Source of the DNA: Haemonchus contortus
Lineage: Eukaryota; Nematoda; Chromadorea; Rhabditida; Trichostrongylidae
Reading direction: 5' to 3'
Length of the DNA stretch: 64,000 nucleotides
NCBI GenBank assembly: GCA_000469685.2
Contig: LS997563.1
Span: forward strand, 23,715,397 to 23,779,396
A program made the position numbers and the translations under genes. Of this stretch, positions 1 to 10,110 are shown one piece after another (the stretch's first letter is position 1; every line of letters starts with the position of its first letter). The notes under the pieces were generated by a model that did not search any database, was not told the origin of the DNA, and saw only the letters and a list, made by a program, of their open reading frames with translations.

Positions 1-413
1 CCTATGTCTTTTATAATCAAACGATATAAATCCGCGTCATCAACCACTTACGACATACACAACCCACTTTGTTCACTAACGAGTCAATGTTTCACTTTTG
101 AAATGCATCTAGTCGCTCTCAAGTTCTACGACACTCGTAGTCTTATCGACTACGTACGGGTCCGTTACCAACACACACCAATTGTGAAGGCTCTACTGTT
201 AATGCCAAGAAGAATCTCTTACACTGGCTCTTCCCATGTAGGACTTCTTATCAAACCAATCAGATAGCACTTTCTGTGATTCTCCATCTGTGTTTCTAAC
301 CCATCGCATGCAACCTTCCTAAGTTCGGGGAGTCAGTTCTTCAAAATTATGGTTTTCTAGTCAGACACATGCACCGACAATGCGTCTCTCATTATATGTA
401 TTACCATGGTCTT
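1..413. other. No recognisable feature
   Basis: The open frames here are short and have no recognisable domain or splice context. I see nothing that supports a gene or a repeat before the SINE. Confidence 0.5.
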
Positions 414-736
414 ATTTCAAATAGGGCGGAGGTGGTGTAGTGGCAAGTGGGGCACTATATCACACGCACGGTCAGGGCTTCGAATCCCGGATCGGTGCCC
501 GCCTAGGCCAACCAAGCCTTCCATCCCTCCGGGGTCGGTGAATTGGTACCAGATTCGTCTGGGAGGATAAAAGCTTTGACTTGTACATCGGCTGACCACC
601 GCAAGTCATGGTATAGGCCACATACGCACTCATTACGCCACTTCGATTCTGAATGGAAGTCAAGTGCGGGGGCGCATCCCTCGGACGAGATTGATTAACA
701 CCAAAAACTTTATCCTTTATCCTTCATTTTAAATAG
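414..736 (+). mobile_element. tRNA-derived SINE, copy 1, with target duplication
   Basis: The body (425-725) begins with a tRNA-like head. An A box TGGTGTAGTGG lies at 433-443 and a B-box-like GCTTCGAATCC at 477-487, 44 nt apart as in a tRNA. A unique body follows and the element ends in a pyrimidine-rich ACTTTATCC-type tail. It is flanked by an 11 bp direct repeat with one mismatch (ATTTCAAATAG at 414-424, ATTTTAAATAG at 726-736), as expected for LINE-mediated insertion. Copies recur near 29.0 kb and 49.5 kb. Such elements are transcribed by RNA polymerase III and use a LINE's reverse transcriptase. The partner LINE is not identified, because the tail does not match the 3' ends of the RTE copies here. 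Confidence 0.85.
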
Positions 737-3004
737 CCACTTGGACTTGAGGTACCTGACACTACGTGTGCGTCGGTAGAGCATAGATGAAAATTTGATT
801 ATTTCTCCAACGTACAGCAGTAATAGAGAAGTGAGTAGAGAGAAAAAAAATACTACTCTTTCAGTGGATGGTGTGTGTCTCATATTGTTTTTTTAAACTA
901 GAACGCACCCTAGTTCCAAAACCTACTCATTTCAATGAAATCGGCAAGAAACCATGGAACATCAAATCTATCTCACAACAGCCATATGCAGTTACTGCGT
1001 GAGCTTATTCCTGTGTTGTGAAGGATCACTAATAATAATAAAGGAGATCGAATCATTGCTCTCGTAACACTTGTTCGATGCAAGAAATACGGACGCGCTG
1101 TCTACAAGCGGAAGCCACCAATTCTAGTCAATATGGATAAAAACACAGTAGTCGGTCAGTTCGTACGAGAACAAAAGTACTCGTATTAGGGCGTTTGTGA
1201 CCGAGAGAATAGTTTAATTCCATCTGTAACTCGCGCTGCTCCTCGGCATCATAACGAGGACGAGGATGAGCTAAACATATTTTGTAAAAAAACCGGAAAA
1301 ATTCCGTTGAAAAGGCGAAGCTTTTTCCAGGATTATTGACAGAAAAGTCACAACTGAGTTGAGCAACCGCTGAGCAGAGATCGCACTGGAGTAAAAGCTG
1401 CTCGTTACTCAAATTCACAGGGATCTACAAAAAGGTTCTCTGGTTTTCTTTAGGAAGCAAGTCAATGGAGAAGAGTCAATAGAACTTAGCAAAGCTCTGT
1501 TTGGATGGAACTCGTAACAGAGTAGGAAACGATCAGACCTACTCTACGAGATTCCAAGACAACAAAAATGAGCAAAAGATGACCGATATAGGCACGAAAA
1601 AAAGAAGAGGTCAAATGTAGTGGGGAAGAGAGGGCACATACACCAGGTATTGAAGTTTCAAAACGATTTTCCTGACTTAAAGGCGCCCAATCTATCCATC
1701 GACACCCAACCCAAGTCTGCCCACATAGAATCAGGGGCCACGGCTCTGCTGTTTTCACATGTAGCATGCAAGATATACAAACTCAGCAGTTCTATGCTAT
1801 CAATCACACACGCTTTTAGAGCATTACGTGTAACGGGGCAGTCAAAATTCATTCACACTTCCCCCAACGATTATACAGATTTCGCCCTTTACTCCCAACT
1901 TATCAGACACTTCCCATGTGGCTCAGCGCATTCTGCTTCGGCTAGAACACGATATTTTGTTAGACAACGAAAGAGCTCCGTCAGAACTAAACGGTACAAA
2001 TATGATTTGCTTCGAGACCCACTTATTTTACGTTCGACCACGTTCAACCGAGAAAACCTCCCAAAAAATCATGTTTACATACATATCCTCGTATCCTCGT
2101 AGAAATCATTTACCTGGGAAGCATATCTTCGGGCTATAACCTCCCAAAGATTTGAGGGTCTCCTCCTGATCTGAATAACGCATAACCACTTCATCACAGA
2201 ATTCTTCCGCCCCACAATCAGCGTTTTTCTCGCATTTTCTGGAGAAATTTCCGTCAGCTTCCTGTTCAAGAGCCGGTTTGAGTTCGTCAGCAGTTGTTAG
2301 TTTATAATGCTTGAGGAGGCCAGTCGGAAGAAGTGTTGCTCCGTCATCCCGGAATTGCTTCGAGTACGGGATTGCTGAAACAATATCAGTAAATTTTTTT
2401 GTGAGAAAGAGTGATGCATATCACAAAATTCGGTTGACGAGGGTTCTGCCGTATGCCATTATACATTCAAAAGCGTGTTCAGTTCGAGACAGAGCGGAAA
2501 CTACTAGGTCGCCCCACTAGCACTGTCGCTTTTGTGCACTGTAGTTCACCCTCGAAGAGTTCACGTTCACATATTTAATCGTACAACGTTCGCAAGCTAA
2601 CTAGCTTCACTAGAAATCGATACGCCATGTTCTGAGGGAAGCCATTGCACAAATTAAAGTTTAAGCTTGCTAAAAGGATGTCGAGTCGGCAAAAACTAGC
2701 ATGACGGAGTTACAACAGAAAAATTAGGTAAGCATGAAGCCTTGCAGTAACACTGATTGAAAATGGGGTGTGGTGCATTAGGAACGAATTGGTCGCGTCG
2801 CGGTGAAAGGGGCGTCGCGCGCGAAGGAATGTAGCAGGATGCAGCAGTAGGTAAGAAATACAAGAACAAAAGTACCAATCGTAGAATTATGCATAAAATA
2901 ATGATCGCATATCGATTGAGCTGTAATAATGGCGAATGAGTGGTCCGCGACAGCCGCGTGCGGCGAATCGATTACCTAAAATCGTTCCTAACGCCCGTCT
3001 CCCA
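737..3004. other. Intergenic DNA without recognisable genes
   Basis: Several overlapping small frames on both strands (for example 1620-2102 plus, 1128-1418 minus) have no domain, no signal peptide with a true ATG, and no conserved motif. I see no repeat shared with the rest of the window. Confidence 0.45.
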
Positions 3005-3311
3005 TTGAAAATGTAGTTAGGGGGTGCCAGCCACTTCTGTGCTCTGCGTCTCTTCAGTTCTTACCCCGTCCAATAATCTCACCCATCCCGGAGCTCCTCC
3101 CCTTCTAAAAGGTAAGGAATGAGCTCCTTGGTGGGTTAACCAGTTGGATGTTCAATTCTTACCCAATCCCAGCTTGTGCACGAGATAATCATCACTCCCA
3201 CGCTGCAGCGCTTCCCCTAACTTTTAGAGGGGGAGGGATCTTTGCAATCTCGACGCACTTCGCCGCCGGTGTCTAGGCGCAGAGCTCAAAACCCGACTAC
3301 ATTTTCACCAT
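3005..3311. mobile_element. Degenerate MITE with GAAAATGTAGT termini
   Basis: The ends are imperfect inverted repeats. The left end carries GAAAATGTAGTTAGGGG, and the right end read in reverse complement carries GAAAATGTAGTCGGG. A further inner match (GCTCTGCGTCT against GCTCTGCGCCT) extends the arms to about 45 bp with indels. The terminal word is shared with the better preserved element at 5584-6006, so the two probably belong to related non-autonomous DNA transposons, but the interiors differ. There is no coding capacity and I cannot see a target duplication. Confidence 0.5.
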
Positions 3312-5575
3312 TTTGTCAATGACACCGTCCACTACTGTACCAGCCCCGTCTATGGAGGGGCTCCTCTGAGCTCACACAAGCTCTTTTGGTCTTGCCCTAT
3401 GCTCAACCCTTCCCAAACTTGACCCGACTTCTGCAAGTGCTTCTTAGAGTGATATTGATTTTCAGTATAAACAGGCAGACAGACGAAAATTATATATATG
3501 TAGTGTGACGATAGGATAATTCGAAAAATGCTCTTTTTTGTGTTCATCATCTAATGGTAAGGAAGATAATACCATGGGCTAACATCGACATTTAATCAGA
3601 CACATATCTGGTGATTTTTTTGAAGCATGAGTGAGCCAGAGAAGACAGTTGAGTTGCAGGGTGGTCACTGACTCTGACCGATCCATCTGCTTGTCGCAGA
3701 ATGAAGGAGCTAATTTCACAATGATGTCATGAGAAGTACGCTGATGTCGTTCTTGAATAACAACTATTACCTTAAATCTCTATGACTATTTGAATTTGAA
3801 GTCGATGGTGATTGCACATAGTATAGACAAAGAAGTAAAATCAGTGTTCATAGTGTGATAAAAGCTATCATATGTAAATTAGTAAGATAGCAAGGGTGTC
3901 GCAGGCAATAATTTTGATCATAAACTCGCAATCCCGGTTCGGAGAAGTAGGCGGATCATTGCCAGGATGGTATTGGTTGTGTCAACTTTTCATCATACAG
4001 CCGCGCACGAAGCTCCACAGCCGACATGTGGGCTGTCATAAACGAGTGAATTCTTGCACTTTTGCTGCTCATTTTTCTTCCTAATGTTTAACGTCACCGC
4101 TCAATCTTACGACTGCTGATAAAGTCTCTTCGCTCCTTGTTATTAATTTACTCGAGTGGGACGTCAGAACTAAGAGACCCACACAATGTTGCCTGTTTAA
4201 TTTGCACTTTCAGTGCTCGACCTTCTGGGAGTTTCTGCAGTTGACCTAGTGTATTGGACCTGATGAACTACAGATCAGGAATTTGGAACTACTTACAGAC
4301 CTATGACGACTGCGATCTTTCCCAAAACGCACATGATGAAGATTACGAACAAATCAAAACTTATTCAACATGTCCGGATTATAGGAAAACAAACGTGTAA
4401 GGCAATACGAATCTTTCGCTTTTTTCCAGGTGGAACTGCCAGGTGGTTGTCAATGGTAGTCTGACTTTTCCAGTAGCTGTTTTGGAAAAGACGTGCCGCG
4501 AGCATACGTAGCTGTCAAGAGATGCTCGCCTATGTACATATTTGCTATTGCAATATAGGCGAGCAAACCATGGATCCGGGAAGGGACTGCCGTTATTTTT
4601 TGATCTAGCTTCTAAAGTATAGATTTCGAAATGAAAAAGTAATAATTGAAGAGTAGACCCTGCTCAGTCCTTCATTCGTAAATATCAGTTGTAATGGGCA
4701 AAAGACGCTTAGGCGATACATCACCGTCCAGGCGGTAGCTTCAGATACAATATTTGTGTTTAAGTGAGAAGCACTAACGCACCACAGCAAAATTTTTTTT
4801 GACTGCCTTCAACTGGCGAACAGTACGAATCGTTATAGAATCCTCCTTGTGTACATCCGAGAGATGAAGTGCAGGAACTGAAAGAGTTGGAACCTGTGTA
4901 TATAAATCAGGAAGACAAGTGAAGTGAACGGACAACGAAAGTAAATAAAATGTGGTAATAAAATGTGTTAAAATACTACTCACAGAAATTCTAATCTATC
5001 CTTCCTTGTATTATTGTGAGAGGGTAGCATGTTGCTGCTTTTACAATAACGTCGTGCTGGAATATGATTATGATTATGATTTATTATCGAAAATCAAAGA
5101 GAATAACAGAAAGACAAAAAGAAACACAAACAAGTCTCCGATAAGCAGTAATTTTAAACTAATGGGGAACAACAGAGGGATCTGCGTGAAGAGGGATTGG
5201 AATTCGGCTCGGAAGGGCAGTTGCCGCCAACACAGCAAGCTCGTACAGGACGACATATGTAAAACTCTGGATACCGTTTTAGTAAGACCGCTAACCTGCC
5301 AAAATTCAAACCAGCGTCGCAGAAGTCAAGGGGCTAGTGTTATGCTCAAAACGGAAAATCAATTGTTCATAAAAAAGAAGACATGAAGTAACAGTTTTCT
5401 AAGTCAGACAACATAACAACAAAGTCAATCGCTTCTCTGCCTGATAGGTTAATGTGAGTTTAGCTTCTTGCTCCTAAAACGAACCTTGAGACACCAAAAT
5501 ATCCTTTACTTTTCTCCTAAATGAGCTGGGAGAGCTAGAGTAAACCACGGAAGGCGGTAACTCATCCCATAATCT
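3312..5575. other. Intergenic DNA; one short hairpin
   Basis: No gene is recognised. An 11 bp perfect inverted repeat (TGCTCGCCTAT at 4523-4533 and its complement at 4555-4565, loop 21 nt) is the only local structure I noticed. The longest open frame (4952-5386, plus) is Lys/Asn-rich and low in information, and it has no family resemblance that I recognise. Confidence 0.4.
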
Positions 5576-6014
5576 GACTATTCGGTGAAAATGTAGTTGG
5601 GGGGGGGGGGGGGGGGGGCACCCATCCGAAGGTCAGTATATCAAGAAATGAACTCAGTCTAACGCGTTAGTCCTTGTTATATCAGCACTGTATTGGATGC
5701 GTAGAGGATAATGGGAACCGACCACTTTAGCTCTTTTATGCGGTCTCAGCTGAGGAAATTTAGTTTCCCAAACAAGCCTAGGTAGGGTAGGAGCACCTGG
5801 GTGGCTGGGATGATTACCTCCTGCAAAAAAAAAGGAAAAAATAAAGAAAACTTGCCCACCGCGGTGCTCCTTCCCTACGAAAGCCTTTGATATAACACGG
5901 CATGTCCGTGATATAACACGGCATAACGCGTTTCATTGAGTTCATTTCTTGATATACCGACATCGTGATAGGTGCCCCCCCCCCCCCCCCCAACTACATT
6001 TTCACCGACTATTC
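5576..6014. mobile_element. MITE with ~70 bp TIRs and 8 bp target duplication (hAT-like)
   Basis: The element 5584-6006 begins GGTGAAAATGTAGTTGGGG and ends with the reverse complement. The arms continue through a poly-G/poly-C tract, then GTATATCAAGAAATGAACTC and an ACGCGTT word, giving terminal inverted repeats of roughly 70 bp. It is bounded by a perfect 8 bp duplication GACTATTC (5576-5583 and 6007-6014). Eight-base duplications are typical of hAT transposons and of some P and Merlin elements. The 423 bp interior has no transposase, so this is a non-autonomous copy. The long G and C runs could be length-variable or affected by sequencing error. Confidence 0.8.
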
Positions 6015-7440
6015 TTTGAGTGGAAGAATTTCGATAATCCGCTGTGCTGTTGGAATACGATGTTGGAATGCTTCACAGTATATACTACTGCTCGATATGC
6101 TTCACGTTCCGCTTTGTACCGGTTTAAAAGGAGGAAACCGCCTGCCAAATTTCCCCGCAAATCTTCATGAGTGCAAGGCAAAGAGAAGTATTCTCAGCTG
6201 CATTTCATCACACTGTACAGAGACTATATGAACACCTGTCGTAGTGCAGCATCGACAACCTTCTACCATGCCTTAGTGTTCTGTTCTGCTTATCCATCTT
6301 TTAAAATCAGAGAAGTATGAAAAGGGACTGTGTTGTTGGGAGAGTTTCCGCCGATTCCCGATACACTCAATTCATTAACTCTTCTATCGAAACTCGTCTG
6401 TATAAGCTTATGAAATCGCACATTTTCTGAAAAGGCATAAATTCCTGTGTGTTTCATCTGAAGTGCGTGAAAATTCGTTCGGTTCTATTCATGTAGAGTG
6501 CGTATGAATAAGGGAGATAATCAAAAGCATTGGAACCCGATGATTGTTTCCTATCGCAAAAGCTAAAGTACAGCTGAACATGCGGTGAATATATATGATG
6601 TTCAAGGAGACATTGCTAGATTAGCACAGTGCGTAAGTGGTCTGCAGCATTCAGACGAAAATGATAAAATCACTCTTGAAAATCGCGACGGTCATAGAAA
6701 TTATGCTCGGTTGATATTGGATCACGAAAAACCAGTCGAATTACCGTGGACTATCGGGAAGGCTCAATGTGGCGAATTCGAATATTGACGAATATTCGAT
6801 GGAACTTGATGGTACCAGACTTAATCATTGAATACCTCATAAGCGCGATTCGCTGCTCGTCAATAACTAAAATCAGTGCTTTCTGCAACGCTTCGTGAAG
6901 GGATATGAGAGACGAATTGTGCACGCCTACGTCGAGTGGGTCGAGTGGAAACGATTTTGGAGTGGTCCTAGCGACCGCCGCTAACTTCTCAGAAAACCGA
7001 ACCATAAAAAGCGTATCTTGCTCTGTTACTGTATGACTGGAAGGGAATAATGCATTAGAAGCTGTTGTGGCACAGTTAAAGGGTCCCTTTCAAGAAATGT
7101 TATACTTTCGGCTGGACATTTTGAAGGCAGCAGTAGAACAAAATCGCATGGAACTAGCCAATCTTAAAAGTGCGGTCTTCGACCAGGACAAGCCAGACCG
7201 TATGTATTTTCAATTTAATGGAACGGAGTACATACGGTGTGATATACCAACATGTTTTTGAAAAATTTACACTTAAAGAAGACCTTAGATTATGGTGGGA
7301 ACTCTCCAAACATTTCAATAGTTCATTACTATTCCCAAGAGATTATTAAATCATCGTGCATCTGCACATTTATTTCTAATTAGCAAAGTCAGAACACTAT
7401 GTAGGGGTATAGGCAGCGTTGATTGGTTAATCCTTTGACG
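6015..7440. other. Intergenic DNA; two short hydrophilic frames
   Basis: Two plus-strand frames (6585-6788 and 7067-7261) are hydrophilic and could be exons or old transposon fragments. They have no diagnostic motif. The first does not start with ATG, and flanking splice sites are not convincing. I do not assign a function. Confidence 0.35.
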
Positions 7441-7444
7441 ACCA

Positions 7445-7511
7445 TGGCACCCGACGATGGGTGCCACTATGACTGGCACATGGGACCACGGCACCCAAAG
7501 TTGGGTGCCAC
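7445..7511. repeat. Two GGCACCC/GGGTGCC hairpins
   Basis: Two short inverted repeats occur in tandem, GGCACCC-GACGAT-GGGTGCC and GGCACCC-AAAGTT-GGGTGCC, each preceded by a GACCA-like word. The same stem (ACCATGGCACCC/GGGTGCCATGGT) forms the centre of the large palindrome at 7927-8048, about 450 bp downstream. The repetition suggests a small inverted-repeat family rather than chance. Confidence 0.6.
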
Positions 7512-7926
7512 CATGTTTTCTCCCTTATTGGCACATTTGAAACTTATTTAATATTTCCATATTTATCAGCAAACTTCGTGGTATTTATATTCAACATGGT
7601 CCTGCTGCTGGCCATGTCGAATGTAAATGCTTTAAAGGAGCTTGTTCATTGGTCAGTTGAGTTGTACTGAAAATTTAGATACTTTGGCAAGATTTTAGTG
7701 TGTCCTGGAAGCAATGGAAGCAGTACATTGAATACCTTATTTGCGAATACGTAACCGCGCGACCTATCTCTTCATCTTCAAGTTCCTTAGATGTTATACG
7801 AATTCCTACTGTTTACACTATTACCAAAATTCTAGTCTACATTGCTTCCAAACCCGAAGTGCTATTCTAAGCTTCCGTTTTTTGTAAGAGTAAGATAAAT
7901 AAGATCTGATGCTTCTGTTATACGGA

Positions 7927-8048
7927 AATATTGCAAAGTTTATCAAGTTAAGAAACAGGAGTTTCTCCTGGGACCATGGCACCCACCGGTGGGTGCCATG
8001 GTCCCAGGAGAAACTCCTGTTTCTTAACTTGATAAACTTTGCAATATT
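7927..8048. repeat. Perfect 122 bp palindrome
   Basis: The two 61-nt arms meet at 7987/7988 (CCACC|GGTGG) without a spacer, and I find no mismatch in either arm. The outer part contains CTTGATAAACTTTGC-type sequence and the inner part GGACCATGGCACCC. Perfect spacer-free palindromes are unstable in DNA and normally decay. This one is either very recent, maintained, or an artefact of library or assembly fold-back. Confidence 0.9.
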
Positions 8049-8205
8049 CAGCCGCGCACGAAAGGAATGGGGCGTGGTTCCATGGGCGCGTCACGTCGAA
8101 ATCGGCATTGTCGTCAAGGGTTTAAGTCATAAATATGCCTCTCTAGTACTAGATAATGTGAAATTATTGCCTAGTAATCGAGAGAGGAAGTTAGAAGACA
8201 CTCAC

Positions 8206-8304
8206 GACAACATCCTTGCACATCACAGTACTCATCAGCTGGACATTCGCTCGTAGAGAGAGAGCAGGACGGCTGGGAAGGATTCGTACCGGATATCTCG
8301 CAAA
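8206..8304 (-). CDS. Candidate internal exon of a Cys-rich secreted or extracellular protein
   Basis: On the minus strand a 99 nt open segment is bounded by a plausible acceptor (ATTCCAG, ending at 8305) and a strong donor (GTGAGT, starting at 8205). It is read with phase 1 on both sides, as is common for exons encoding extracellular modules. It encodes six cysteines in the pattern C-x11-C-x6-C-x5-C-x4-C-C, including CPADEYC and a terminal CC. This resembles the small disulphide modules (CPxGYxC....CC type) frequent in nematode secreted proteins. I could not link neighbouring exons: the 122 bp palindrome lies in the downstream intron side, and an upstream candidate around 8505-8563 has incompatible phase. 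It could be a lone remnant of a gene broken by repeats. Function is unknown. Confidence 0.35.
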
Positions 8305-9675
8305 CTGGAATTTCGAAGCACTGTTTGAAAATGTAATAGATTACGTATTGCACATTGGCTTGATTTATTTAGTAATCTACACTTCAGAACCTTATATGTG
8401 ATTGGCTATCGCCCACCATACATGGAAGGAATCCTAAATCACGCCAAGACTGGACTACGCGTTCTTTCCTCGTTTGTCAGAAGTCGGGCCAAAGTTACCT
8501 TCTCGATAGCTGGATATACTCCGAATCCCACTCATCAAGTTCTACAGGGCGATATTCTGGAGATTTGTAAACTCTTGAACAGCCGATCTTAAGGTGTACC
8601 ATTCATTTTGGAGAATTCTTTCATTTGATCAGTGTTCGGTCATAATCGAAGTGGCCGTTTGGAATAAAACCTGTACTGCTAGATGTGTTTGGGTTACTGA
8701 TTTTGAACCTGTTTCCCGAATTCGCGGAAAGATTCTCTGAAGTTTTGTGAATGATCTGAGGTGCGACTTAATATAGACAAACCCTGTTTACTCAACAATG
8801 TTTAGGAGATGTGAAATGGGTGACACTTCATGTGCGAGGAAACATGCTTTAGATGGGGCGAAATTTTTGTGATATACAAGACATTTTTCGTTGTACCCTA
8901 TGGGCTTCTTTTATTTTGATTTCATCTCGTTCTAGCACCCCTCGATGCTTTTGATGACATCGTTCCTACCAGAAACATGCAATAACGCTTCAATTACTCA
9001 CAAATGGTGCGCTGTCTACTATCAATCAGATGAATTTCACCTTTCTCTGTACATATCTGCTACTCTAGCACAAGACGTGGAACAGGATAGCTTTTAACAA
9101 TGGGAACGACGGATGAAAAAGAATTTGTCATAATCCATTGCTTTACATTCATTCACCAAACAGAAGGAAAATAGAGCTTTATATGTGTCACAGAATCACC
9201 CGTGGGATAGAGGAGCTTCTCGCCGATTTTCTACGTTCGCTCTGCGGCATCAAACCTTTTTTGGTTGTTCAGCCCTCCTCCCGGCCAATCGATAGAACAA
9301 CGTGTTTTCCGTTGACTGCCTTTCTTTTTTAATTGGTTTTGACTGTTTCTTTCTGTTTCTTTTTTTGTTTTCATGTTCATCAGACCTGATTCTATGGAGA
9401 GACTCCTCCTCTTCTATCGGCGTTAAACCAGCAAATGTAAATAGTTAAAGTACTCTCTAACTCAGAGATTTCGCGCACCAATCTACCGTCGCATTTCTGC
9501 GATACGCGGCGGGTGCGGCAAGCGTGACGGGATAAAGATATTGGACCCTCACCCGGGTAAGGGCATGTGTAGCCGGCGGCATACCGTGAATGAGAGGAGT
9601 TTCCTGGACCTATCAGTACAGAGCCCCATGCAGGAGAGCGGTGGAAAGCGATCGATTGGGTCACACTTTTATGTA
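8305..9675. other. Intergenic DNA without recognisable genes
   Basis: Short frames on both strands have no recognisable domain. The segment ends at the left inverted repeat of a mariner element. Confidence 0.4.
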
Positions 9676-10110
9676 CAGGGTCCACAAAATTATGGGGGTC
9701 AAAGTTCAGAAATTTTCGAGGCAGAAATAACCGATTAATTTCTTCATCTTTGGTTATTGATCACTTGCGCCAGTAAGTTTCTTGCAATCTGCATAGTTTT
9801 CGGGATAAACTCCTTATATCCCTCAAAATGTAAGGCTCATCTAACACCACTTGCAGTCAATCGCGTGCAAGGAGCTGAAGGCCATTTTGAAATTTCTCGC
9901 GGTTCCAATAACGACGGTATTATAAGCTATTGAACTATACAGAAGGACAGAATCAACTAAACAACCCCTGGAGGGGTACAAAAAACAGCGTTTTGTTCTC
10001 TCAAGATAGGACTACTGAAGTTATCCGTTTGCGAGTAGACCTAGATCCTGGCTGACCCATCAAGAGGATAGTAACGAAACAGAGCTTATCGAAGTTGTAG
10101 AGTGTTGTTC
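9676..10110 (+). mobile_element. Left part of a mariner-like element, interrupted by an RTE
   Basis: The sequence starts after a TA with CAGGGTCCACAAAATTATG. It aligns along its length to the start of the complete element at 36167-37410 (CAGGGTGTCCCAAAATTATTGG). Shared blocks include CTTGCAATCTGCAT against CTTGCAATATGCAT, CCACTTGCAGTCAATC against CCACTTGCAATCATTG, and TGACCCATCAAGAGGA against TGACCCATCAAAAGGA. Similarity fades near 10105, where RTE 5' sequence takes over. The element resumes at about 13812. It contributes only the N-terminal part of a decayed transposase. Confidence 0.7.

Noticed and set aside
2696..2878. Minus-strand frame resembling a secreted Cys-containing peptide (hydrophobic start, five Cys)
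   Set aside because: It opens with TTG rather than ATG, and I see no acceptor or other exon that would support translation in a eukaryote.
8505..8563. Upstream exon for the Cys-rich module (open frame followed by GTAACT)
   Set aside because: Its phase does not match the acceptor phase of the exon at 8206-8304, and the other frame contains a stop.
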